From: Bacillota bacterium
GTDB lineage: Bacteria > Bacillota > Clostridia > Saccharofermentanales > UBA5734
Length of the DNA stretch: 5,879 nucleotides
Reading direction: 5' to 3'
NCBI GenBank assembly: GCA_023438965.1
Contig: JAEXPB010000466.1
Span: 1-5,879 of the forward strand
This document shows, piece by piece, positions 1-5,840 of the stretch. The position numbers and the translations under genes were made by a program. The stretch's first letter is position 1, and each line of letters begins with the position of its first letter. The notes beneath the pieces are model-generated. The model saw nothing but the letters and a program-made list of their open reading frames with translations, did no database searches and was not told the origin of the DNA.

Positions 1-3000
1 CCAGGGACGGCTGAGACTGCCGGAGCCGCATCATCGTCGATGATGGTGCAGACGCCCTGTTCATCCCCGCCAGTCAACGTCGCATTCGACGGGCTGGACA
101 AGTTGACCAGGAAGGTCTCGTCAGGCTCCGCCGCGTTATCCCCGTTGACAGTCACCGCAATCGTCCTGGCCGTCTGCCCGGCGGTGAAGGTAAGGTCGCC
201 GCTTCCGGCGACATAATCGCCGCCGGCACTGGCCTCATTGTCGGCCGTAGCCCAGTGGACCGATACATCGAGTCCGCTGGCGGTGTTCAAGCTGACCGTG
301 AATGTAGCCGTTGTCGTGCCGGCATCGCCTTCCGCAACGGTTACATCATTAATCGAGAGGATCGGCAAGGCCTTGACGACCATGCTGACCGGCACCAGGA
401 TCATGCTGTTGAACGGATCCGCGGTCTCAATGAGCAGTTCAGCGGTGTACGTACCTGGCTGCAGCACGCTGGCCGCCGCACTGTTGAACGTGACCGTGAC
501 AGCCTGCGATGAATCGGCGGCCAGATTGCCCTGATCAGGCGCGACGGACAGCCAATCGACGTCTCCATCGGTCAGCCAGGGCATGACTTTGGCCATCAGC
601 TCGGTCTCGATCGGGTCGCCCACCGTACTGCCGCCCGCATAGTGGAAATCCCACGCGAAGTATACGGCCTTATACGCCAGACGCTCAATGCGCAGGCCGG
701 CCCAATTGGCCCGCGGCGCAGTGTTGGCGAAGATGCCGACGGCATCCGGGCCGATCGTGAAACTGTCCGGGTAAGGATCGGCGCTGATGTCAGGATCCGT
801 GCCGGCCTCGAGGTCCACGCCCTGGATCACGCCGTCAGAGCCGGCGTCCGCGGCATAAGTCGCTTCGAAGTAGGTTTGGTAGAGGACGGTGGTCCGGCAG
901 GAGTAGCCGAAGTCATTGTCCGCGATCAGCAGCCGGCCGCCGGCCTCCAGATAAGCGATCAACTGGTTCTGTTCGGCGCCGGCGCTCGGTACGCCGGCGT
1001 AGATGACCAGCGAATAGCCGGTCATTGCCGCCGGGATGCCCGTTCCGGACGACGAACTGACCACATCATACGTGTAGCCGAGGTTATCCAGGGCCGTCTT
1101 GAAGGCATTGGTGGGGTTGGTGTTGCTGCCGCCGTCATTGACGATCAGGGTGTTGCGCGCGGTGATCGCGAATGGCGTAGCCGCGGCGCCGGTGTTGCCC
1201 AGATTCATCGCCCGGGTGACGGACTGTCCCCAATCCAGCGTGGCGCTGATCAGCGGCGGCGTCGCCGTGACGCAGGGCCGGAGCCAGCGCAAGGCGATGT
1301 CCTGAACGGTCGTTCCCCCGCCGATCACCACAATCCCGGTTATCGCGGCGGACTGGTGGTCAGCCGCTTGGACGTCAATGGTCAGGGGGCTGGCTGACTG
1401 GTCTGCCCAAACCGAATAGAAGCCGTTCACATCAGTCTGCAGAACAAGCGGCGCCGCAAAGGACGCGCTGTTGATCGTCACCGTGGCGCCAGCCAGCACG
1501 GCCGGATTCGCGTCGCCATAGCCCAGGCCGCTGACCGTCCCCTGCAGCTTGCCGCAGGTCGGTGAAGGATTGACGACCAGGCTGACCGGCACCGAGATCA
1601 TCCCGTTAAACGGATCCTCGGTGGCGATCATCAGCTGGGCGACGTATGTACCCGGCTGCCTGATGCTGGCTGCCGCGCTGTCCAGCGTGACGTCGACGGT
1701 CTGAGTTCCCACGTCGGCAGCCAGGACTCCCTGGTCCGGCGCGACGGACAGCCAATCAACGTCCCCGGCAGTCAGCCAGGGCATGATCTTGGCCATGATC
1801 TCAGTCTCGATCGGGTCGCCCACCGTACTGCCGCCCGCATAATGGAAATCCCACGCCAGGTACACCGCTTTATAGGCCAGGCGGGCGATCCGCAGGCCGG
1901 CCCAGTTGCTGCGCGGCGCGGTGTTGGCAAAGATACCGACGGCATCCGGTCCGATTGTGCAACTGTCGGGGTAAGGATCGGCGCTGATGTCTACGTCCGT
2001 GCCGGCCTCGATGTCCAGCCCCTGGATCACACCGTCAGAACCGGCGTCCATGATATAGGTCGCCTCAAAGTAGGTTTGGTAGAGGACGGTGGTCTTGCAG
2101 GTGTAGCCGAAGTCGTTGTCCGCGATCAGCAGCCGGCCGCCGGCGTCCAGGTAGGCGATCAGCTGGTTTTGTTCGGCGCCGGTACTCGGTACGCCGGCGT
2201 AGAGGACTGCCCCATAGCCGGTCAGAGTCGCCGGGATACCCGTTACGGATGACGAATTGACCATGTCATAGGAGTAACCAAGGTTATCCAGGGCCGTCTT
2301 GAAGGCATTAGCGGGGTTGGTGTTGCTGCCGCCGTCATTAACGAGCAGGATCCTGCTCTCGCTGATCATGAATGGCGTGGCCGCAGCGCCGGTGTTGCCC
2401 AGATTCATCGCCACGGTGACAGACTGCCCCCACTCCAGCGTAGCGCTGATCAGCGGCGGTGTTTCCGTGACACACGGCCGGAGCCAGCGCAAGGCAATGT
2501 CCTGAACGGTCGTTCCCCCGCCGATCACCACCAGCCCGGTTATCGCGGCGGGCTGGTGGTCAGCCGCCTGGACATCCATGGTCAGGGGGCTGGCTGACTG
2601 GTCCACCCAAATCGAATAGAAGCCGTTCACGTCAGTATGCAGAACAAGCGGCTCCGCAAAGGACGCGCTGTTGATTGTAACCGTGGCGCCGGCCAGCACG
2701 GCCGGATTGGCGTCGCCATAACCCAGGCCGCTGACTGTCCCTTGCAGTTTGCCGTAAGTCGGCGGCGGATTGACAACCATGCTGACCGGTACCAGGATGA
2801 TCCCATTGCTCGGATCTTCAGTCTCGATGATCAGCTGGGCGGTGTATGTGCCCGGCTGTCGCACACTGGCTGCCGCGCTGTCCAGCGTGACGTCGACAGT
2901 CTGAGTTGAATCGGCGGCCAGGATGCCCTGGTCAGGCGCGACGGAAAGCCAATCGATGTCTGCCGCGGTCAACCACGGTATGACGTTGGCCAGCACCGCG

Positions 3001-4079
3001 GTTTCGATGGGGTCGCCCACCGTGCTGCCACCCGCATAATGGAAGTCCCAGGCGAGGTATACGGCCCGATAGGCCAGGCGGGCGATCCGCAGGCCGGCCC
3101 AATTGCTGCGCGGCACCGTATTCGCAAAGATGCCGACGGCATCCGGCCCGATCGTGAAACTGTCAGGATAGGGATCGGCGCTGATGTCGGGATCCGTGCC
3201 AGCCTCGATATCCAAGCCCATGATCACGCCGTCGGAACCGGCGTCGGCAACGTAGGTCGCCTCAAAGTAGGTTTGGTAGAGGACGGTTGTCCGGCAGGAG
3301 TAGCCGAAGTCATTGTCCGCGACCAGCAGCCGGCCGCCGGCGTCCAGGTAAGCGACCAATTGATTCTGTTCGGCGCCGCTGCTCGGTACGCCGGCGTAGA
3401 GGACGGCCATATAGTCGGTCATCGTTGCCGGGATGCCCGTTCGGGACGACGAACTGACTACATCATAGGTATAGCCGAGATTATCCAAAGCCGTCATGAA
3501 GGCATTGGTGGGGTTGGTATTGCTGCCGCCATCGTTGACGATCAGGATCTGGTTTCCCGCGATGCCCATGGGCATGAATTGGTCGGGCAATTCGACGAAC
3601 GCGAACGGTGTGGCCGCAGCGCCGGTGTTGCCCAGATTCATCTCCAGGGTGACGGACTGCCCCAGCTCCAGTGTGGCGCTGAGCAGCGGCGGCGTCTCGG
3701 TGACGCAGGGCTTGAGCCAGCGCAAGGCGAAGTCCTGCGTGGTCGTCGCACTGCCGATAATCACAACCCCGGTTGCCGCGCCGGGTTGGTGGTCAGCCGC
3801 TTGGACGTCAATGGTCAGCGGGCTGGCCGACTGGTCCAGCCAAAACGCATAGTAACCATTCAGATCCGTATACAAAATGAGTGGTTCCGCGAAAGACGCG
3901 CTGTTGATTGTCACCTGCGCAGCCGGCAAAACCGCCGGATTCGCGTCGCCATATCCCAGGCTATAGACTGTGCCTTGCAGCAAGCCGTAGGTCGGCGGCT
4001 GTTCAGCATGCACCGCCGTCATCATCGAAGCCAAAAGAGCGATGACAACTGCCAGTAGAACGAAATATCGAATACGCAT
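1..4079 (-). CDS. Large exported repeat protein: signal peptide, three ~400-residue units, Calx-beta domain; 3' end beyond window
   Basis: Read on the minus strand from ATG 4079-4077, the frame stays open to the left edge (1359 complete codons, no stop), so the C-terminus is missing. The start is supported by AAAGGAGG at 4086-4093, six bases before the ATG, and by an immediate signal peptide. Order of domains: signal peptide 1-25; three homologous units at 28-438, 439-838 and 839-1237; Calx-beta domain about 1239-1350. Each unit has a carboxypeptidase-regulatory-like beta domain, then a BACON-like sandwich apparently interrupted by an alpha/beta domain. Such modules are known from secreted or surface-anchored bacterial proteins involved in binding or adhesion. 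No catalytic motif was recognised: the alpha/beta domain has no GxCxG nucleophile elbow. A structural or ligand-binding role outside the cytoplasm is inference. The missing end may carry more domains or a surface anchor. Exact function unknown; existence of the gene is very well supported. Confidence 0.95.
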   Translation of the reverse strand, partial: MRIRYFVLLAVVIALLASMMTAVHAEQPPTYGLLQGTVYSLGYGDANPAVLPAAQVTINSASFAEPLILYTDLNGYYAFWLDQSASPLTIDVQAADHQPGAATGVVIIGSATTTQDFALRWLKPCVTETPPLLSATLELGQSVTLEMNLGNTGAAATPFAFVELPDQFMPMGIAGNQILIVNDGGSNTNPTNAFMTALDNLGYTYDVVSSSSRTGIPATMTDYMAVLYAGVPSSGAEQNQLVAYLDAGGRLLVADNDFGYSCRTTVLYQTYFEATYVADAGSDGVIMGLDIEAGTDPDISADPYPDSFTIGPDAVGIFANTVPRSNWAGLRIARLAYRAVYLAWDFHYAGGSTVGDPIETAVLANVIPWLTAADIDWLSVAPDQGILAADSTQTVDVTLDSAAASVRQPGTYTAQLIIETEDPSNGIILVPVSMVVNPPPTYGKLQGTVSGLGYGDANPAVLAGATVTINSASFAEPLVLHTDVNGFYSIWVDQSASPLTMDVQAADHQPAAITGLVVIGGGTTVQDIALRWLRPCVTETPPLISATLEWGQSVTVAMNLGNTGAAATPFMISESRILLVNDGGSNTNPANAFKTALDNLGYSYDMVNSSSVTGIPATLTGYGAVLYAGVPSTGAEQNQLIAYLDAGGRLLIADNDFGYTCKTTVLYQTYFEATYIMDAGSDGVIQGLDIEAGTDVDISADPYPDSCTIGPDAVGIFANTAPRSNWAGLRIARLAYKAVYLAWDFHYAGGSTVGDPIETEIMAKIMPWLTAGDVDWLSVAPDQGVLAADVGTQTVDVTLDSAAASIRQPGTYVAQLMIATEDPFNGMISVPVSLVVNPSPTCGKLQGTVSGLGYGDANPAVLAGATVTINSASFAAPLVLQTDVNGFYSVWADQSASPLTIDVQAADHQSAAITGIVVIGGGTTVQDIALRWLRPCVTATPPLISATLDWGQSVTRAMNLGNTGAAATPFAITARNTLIVNDGGSNTNPTNAFKTALDNLGYTYDVVSSSSGTGIPAAMTGYSLVIYAGVPSAGAEQNQLIAYLEAGGRLLIADNDFGYSCRTTVLYQTYFEATYAADAGSDGVIQGVDLEAGTDPDISADPYPDSFTIGPDAVGIFANTAPRANWAGLRIERLAYKAVYFAWDFHYAGGSTVGDPIETELMAKVMPWLTDGDVDWLSVAPDQGNLAADSSQAVTVTFNSAAASVLQPGTYTAELLIETADPFNSMILVPVSMVVKALPILSINDVTVAEGDAGTTTATFTVSLNTASGLDVSVHWATADNEASAGGDYVAGSGDLTFTAGQTARTIAVTVNGDNAAEPDETFLVNLSSPSNATLTGGDEQGVCTIIDDDAAPAVSAVP
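28..365 (-). other. Calx-beta domain of the large repeat protein (residues ~1239-1350)
   Basis: Residues from about 1239 read LSINDVTVAEGDAG, then FTVSLNTASGLDVSV, a WATAD turn, GGDYVAGSGDLTF, TAGQTARTIAVTVNGD, AEPDETFLVNLSSPSNATL and IIDDD. This is the full Calx-beta signature: an N-terminal strand plus AEGD, a G-D-Y turn, GD...E.DETF, and a terminal acidic DDD at 1348-1350. Calx-beta modules are immunoglobulin-like domains, some of which bind calcium through the acidic ends; calcium binding here is inferred from the family. About nine more residues follow before the edge (AAPAVSAVP), likely a linker to a further domain. Confidence 0.9.
369..1565 (-). repeat. Repeat unit 3 (residues 839-1237, 399 aa)
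   Basis: Third copy, starting SPTCGKLQGTVSGLGYGDAN. The usual tyrosine near the start is a cysteine here. The alpha/beta domain reads NTLIVNDGG, VIYAGVPSAGAEQ, LEAGGRLLIADNDFGYSC, WDFHYAGGS. The sandwich resumes at WLSVAPDQGNL and ends VPVSMVVK, where it passes straight into the Calx-beta domain instead of another unit. The end of this copy (for example LAADSSQAVTVTF) differs slightly from the other two, as is common for the last member of a tandem array. Whether additional copies exist past the left edge cannot be seen. Confidence 0.9.
1566..2765 (-). repeat. Repeat unit 2 (residues 439-838, 400 aa)
   Basis: Second copy of the unit, same domain order, starting PPTYGKLQGTVSGLGYGDAN. Landmarks match unit 1: WLRPC, LGNTG, RILLVNDGG, LYAGVPSTGAEQ, GGRLLIADNDFGYTC, WDFHYAGGS, WLSVAPDQG, VPVSLVV. 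It lacks the 12-residue insertion of unit 1 and has one extra residue at LAADVGTQ. It carries a third cysteine in the DSCTIGPD segment, where the other copies have phenylalanine. DNA similarity to unit 3 is higher than to unit 1: in 2461-2520 against 1261-1320, 55 of 60 bases match by hand count. Confidence 0.9.
2766..3998 (-). repeat. Repeat unit 1 (residues 28-438, 411 aa)
   Basis: First of three in-frame tandem coding repeats. Residues 28-124 resemble a carboxypeptidase-regulatory-like domain: LQGTV near the start, then AQVTI, the turn YTDLNGYYAFW and a closing DFALRWLKPC. Residues 126-159 contain a GQS...LGNTG stretch typical of the first half of BACON-like sandwiches. Residues 178-370 form an alpha/beta domain (ILIVNDGG, YMAVLYAGVPS, AYLDAGGRLLVADNDFGY, WDFHYAGGSTVGDP, IPWL). 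Residues 377-437 resume the sandwich (WLSVAPDQG, QPGTYTAQL, EDP, VPVSMVV). This copy is the most diverged. It alone has about 12 extra residues (FVELPDQFMPMGIAGNQ region, 161-177). Two cysteines, C125 and C262, recur at the same places in the other units. Confidence 0.9.
4005..4079 (-). other. Signal peptide of the large repeat protein (Sec type I)
   Basis: Residues 1-25 show the classic three parts. The basic start is MRIRY, the hydrophobic core is FVLLAVVIALLASMM, and the end is T-A-V-H-A, followed by E-Q-P. V-H-A before the glutamate fits the A-x-A-type rule for signal peptidase I, placing cleavage after A25. There is no lipobox cysteine, so a lipoprotein is unlikely. The mature protein should begin with EQPPTYG, directly at the first repeat unit. 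This puts the protein outside the cytoplasmic membrane. Confidence 0.9.
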
Positions 4080-4085
4080 GGTCTG

Positions 4086-4093
4086 CCTCCTTT
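4086..4093 (-). promoter_or_regulatory. Ribosome binding site of the large repeat protein
   Basis: AAAGGAGG on the minus strand, six bases (CAGACC) before ATG 4079-4077. This near-perfect Shine-Dalgarno sequence fixes the start and predicts efficient initiation. Confidence 0.9.
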
Positions 4094-4132
4094 AAATCCC
4101 TTGTCGATCATTTCAAGGAAGAGGATCGCCTG

Positions 4133-4163
4133 ATCCAGTGTCCAATTGGAAATCGAACTGGAT
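4133..4163. repeat. Nested inverted repeat in the leader of the large repeat protein
   Basis: ATCCAGT at 4133-4139 pairs with ACTGGAT at 4157-4163. Between them lies a perfect 10-base palindrome, TCCAATTGGA, at 4141-4150. It lies 54 bases or more upstream of the minus-strand start. It could be a protein binding site or a leader hairpin; the pairing is visible, the role is not. Confidence 0.4.
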
Positions 4164-4339
4164 TGTGGCCAGCTTCACGGCTCTATTCAATATTCAATTG
4201 AGTCATGCGGATGGGGCTGTTGGTTCAATAGACGTCCGGACATTTTTATCAGCGCATTCAATCATTACAAGACATGGACAGATGATTCATCGAATTTGGA
4301 CAATCAGCATGTAATTTGTTTAAGCATATTTCCGCCCCT

Positions 4340-4367
4340 AGTCTAGCACATATTCCGCAAAGGTAAA
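4340..4367 (-). promoter_or_regulatory. Possible promoter for the large repeat protein
   Basis: On the minus strand, TTTACC (4367-4362, 4 of 6 to TTGACA), a 16-base spacer ending in TGC, and TAGACT (4345-4340, 4 of 6 to TATAAT) make an extended -10 arrangement. It would give a leader of roughly 250 bases. The match is weak, and a non-consensus promoter closer to the gene is equally possible. Confidence 0.2.
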
Positions 4368-4375
4368 AGCGCCCC

Positions 4376-4402
4376 TCGACCTTTCTGACTAGTTGTGATA
4401 AT
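4376..4402 (+). promoter_or_regulatory. Possible promoter for the GH13 gene, overlapping the palindrome
   Basis: GATAAT at 4397-4402 matches TATAAT in five of six bases and is preceded by TG plus one base (4394-4396), the extended -10 layout. The best -35 candidate is TCGACC (4376-4381), only 4 of 6 with a short 15-base spacer, but extended -10 promoters tolerate a poor -35. The -10 forms the left end of the inverted repeat, so a protein bound there would block polymerase. Other A+T-rich hexamers nearby could also serve. Confidence 0.35.
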
Positions 4403-4440
4403 ATAGAATATATTACAATATTATTCTATATTATCGAACT
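4391..4440. repeat. Long near-perfect inverted repeat, candidate operator
   Basis: GATAATATAGAATA (4397-4410) and TATTCTATATTATC (4422-4435) are perfect 14-base inverted arms around an 11-base centre. The symmetry extends outward through AGTT (4391-4394) and AACT (4437-4440), broken only by two unpaired bases on the left and one on the right. It ends five bases before the ribosome binding site of the GH13 gene (AAGGAGG, from 4446). There is no run of T after a G+C-rich stem, so it is not a standard terminator. A repressor operator for the sugar-enzyme gene is the most natural reading; an mRNA hairpin controlling translation or stability is the alternative. Confidence 0.7.
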
Positions 4441-4445
4441 AATTG

Positions 4446-4452
4446 AAGGAGG
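4446..4452 (+). promoter_or_regulatory. Ribosome binding site deciding the GH13 start
   Basis: AAGGAGG, five bases (TTCAT) before ATG 4458. It rules out the in-frame TTG at 4443, which lies upstream of the site itself and would add five residues. Confidence 0.92.
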
Positions 4453-4457
4453 TTCAT

Positions 4458-5840
4458 ATGCCACAGACAGCTCGAAAATCCCCGGAATTTCTTGACCGCG
4501 CGGTGATCTACCAGTTGTTCCTGCGGGCCTTCACCCCGGAGGGCACACTCACAGCCGCCGCCCGGCTGTTGCCGCACCTGGCTGATATCGGTGTGGACAT
4601 TGTCTATCTCTGCCCGATCGCTGAAGCCGACGACGACAATCGGCAGGATTATTGGAGCGAACGGCAGAAGAAAAGCCAGCTGGGCAATCCCAAGAATCCC
4701 TATCGGATGAAGGATTTTTACACGATCGATCCGGAATACGGGACAACGGCGGACCTGGCGGCCTTTGTCCGTCAGGCGCACAAGCTTGGCTTGAAAGTGA
4801 TGCTGGATCTGGTATATCTGCATTGCGGGCCGCAGGCTGTCTTTATCGAGAGCCACCCGGACTTTGTCCAGCGTACCGCGAGCGGTGATGTCCTGTTCGG
4901 CCACTGGCATTTCCCGCTGCTGAACTTCGCGTCGGCCGGCCTGCGTGAATACTTGTGGCAGAATATGGCCTACTTTGTCGAAAAGTTCGCTGTCGACGGC
5001 TACCGTTGCGATGTCGGCGACGGCGTGCCGCTGGATTTCTGGGAAGAAGCCCGCCGGCGGCTGGATCCGCTCAAACCGGACCTGGTCATGCTGAACGAAG
5101 GCACCAAGCCGGAATATTTGCTCCGGGCGTTCGATTTGAACTATGACTTCCACTGGAGCGGTGTGCTCGGCCAGGCCTTCCGCGGCGAGATCCCGGCCAG
5201 CGCGGTCATCGACTACTGGCGCGAGTCCGGCGCCAAACGGCCGGCCGGCGGGCGATGTATCCGGGCCCTGGACAACCACGACATCGCGAACGATTCTTAT
5301 GAAAACCGGATCGAGCAGGGCATCGGACCCCGGGCGGTTGAAGCCGCCCTGCTGGTCAACCATACGCTGGACGGCGTACCCTTCCTCTACAATGGCTACG
5401 AAGTCGTCGATACGATTCGGCACAGTATTTTCGGCAACCGCTTCCATGGCGCGAACCTGACGATCGACTGGTCCGGCGCCCTGACAGCCACCGGTCAAAA
5501 GCGGCTGCTCTGGCTGCGCGAACTGAACCAGCTGCGCCACAGCGAACCGGCTTTGGCGACGGGCGACGTGCAATGGCTGGAACAGGATCAGCCGGATGCG
5601 GTGCTGGCTTTCACCCGCACCTGCGCCGGGCAGCGACTCGCGGTTGTCGTGAATACCCGCCCGCAGCCGCTGACCGTGCAAATCAAGGTCGGGCCGGACT
5701 TTGAACCGGGCGAGGTCCTGATCGGCCAGGGCGCCGAGGGTGCGGAAACCAGACCGGCCAGTGCCGCCGGAACAGACGTCAATCCGGACTGCTGGCGTGT
5801 CGACCTGCTGCCTTACGGCTGCCTGGTAGCCGAATACTGA
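4458..5840 (+). CDS. Alpha-amylase family (GH13) glycoside hydrolase, cytoplasmic
   Basis: A complete 460-residue protein, ATG 4458 to TGA 5838-5840. GH13 enzymes cleave or transfer alpha-glucosidic bonds in starch, glycogen, maltodextrin or related sugars through a TIM barrel with an Asp nucleophile. The start AVIYQLFLRAF and KDFYTIDPEYGT are typical of GH13. Region I is DLVYLH (D117-H122), with Leu where most members have Asn. Region II is GYRCDVGDGV (R183, nucleophile D185). Region III is MLNEGT (acid/base E214). Region IV is LDNHDI (H274, transition-state stabiliser D275). LYNGYEVVD (310-318) matches the barrel segment that usually reads GxE. Residues from about 360 onward look like a C-terminal beta domain. 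There is no signal peptide, so it should act inside the cell on imported or stored oligosaccharides. Family and catalytic residues are clear; substrate and subfamily are not, so hydrolase versus transferase is open. An operator-like palindrome precedes it. Confidence 0.93.
   Translation: MPQTARKSPEFLDRAVIYQLFLRAFTPEGTLTAAARLLPHLADIGVDIVYLCPIAEADDDNRQDYWSERQKKSQLGNPKNPYRMKDFYTIDPEYGTTADLAAFVRQAHKLGLKVMLDLVYLHCGPQAVFIESHPDFVQRTASGDVLFGHWHFPLLNFASAGLREYLWQNMAYFVEKFAVDGYRCDVGDGVPLDFWEEARRRLDPLKPDLVMLNEGTKPEYLLRAFDLNYDFHWSGVLGQAFRGEIPASAVIDYWRESGAKRPAGGRCIRALDNHDIANDSYENRIEQGIGPRAVEAALLVNHTLDGVPFLYNGYEVVDTIRHSIFGNRFHGANLTIDWSGALTATGQKRLLWLRELNQLRHSEPALATGDVQWLEQDQPDAVLAFTRTCAGQRLAVVVNTRPQPLTVQIKVGPDFEPGEVLIGQGAEGAETRPASAAGTDVNPDCWRVDLLPYGCLVAEY

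Larger units (their letters stand above)
4080..4457. other. Divergent intergenic region, A+T-rich
   Basis: The 378 bases between the two divergent starts must hold control signals for both genes. Base composition drops sharply to A+T-rich compared with both G+C-rich coding regions. It contains two ribosome binding sites, a nested inverted repeat (4133-4163), several TTCAAT repeats (4185-4262), a short inverted repeat AAAGGT/ACCTTT (4359-4364 and 4379-4384) and the strong palindrome at 4391-4440. No tRNA or convincing small gene was seen. Confidence 0.8.

Noticed and set aside
238..534. Plus-strand frames over the Calx-beta and unit 3 region.
   Set aside because: They are shadows of the minus-strand coding sequence, which has clear domain motifs here.
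642..1397. Plus-strand open frame of 251 codons, and its counterparts at 1842-2252 and 3039-4058.
   Set aside because: They recur every ~1200 bases because they lie antisense to the repeat units. They have exactly the opposite codon register, low-complexity Arg/Gly/Val-rich translations and no SD.
369..3998. Large repeats as a CRISPR array or transposon copies.
   Set aside because: They are in-frame protein-coding units of ~400 codons with substitutions typical of duplicated domains. There are no short repeat/spacer pattern, terminal inverted repeats or transposase.
4146..4346. A 66-codon open frame inside the intergenic region.
   Set aside because: It has no SD before its ATG, no recognisable motif, and it overlaps the likely control elements of both flanking genes.
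4359..4384. AAAGGT/ACCTTT inverted repeat as a possible terminator.
   Set aside because: There are only six pairs around a 14-base loop, no T-run follows, and no gene ends here: both neighbours start on either side of the spacer.
4443..4457. An upstream in-frame TTG start for the GH13 gene.
   Set aside because: The SD AAGGAGG lies at 4446-4452, downstream of the TTG and at ideal distance from ATG 4458.
4431..5681. A 416-codon open frame on the minus strand opposite the GH13 gene.
   Set aside because: Its translation shows no domain motif and no SD, and it lies fully antisense to a gene with all GH13 catalytic motifs. Long antisense frames are expected in G+C-rich coding DNA.
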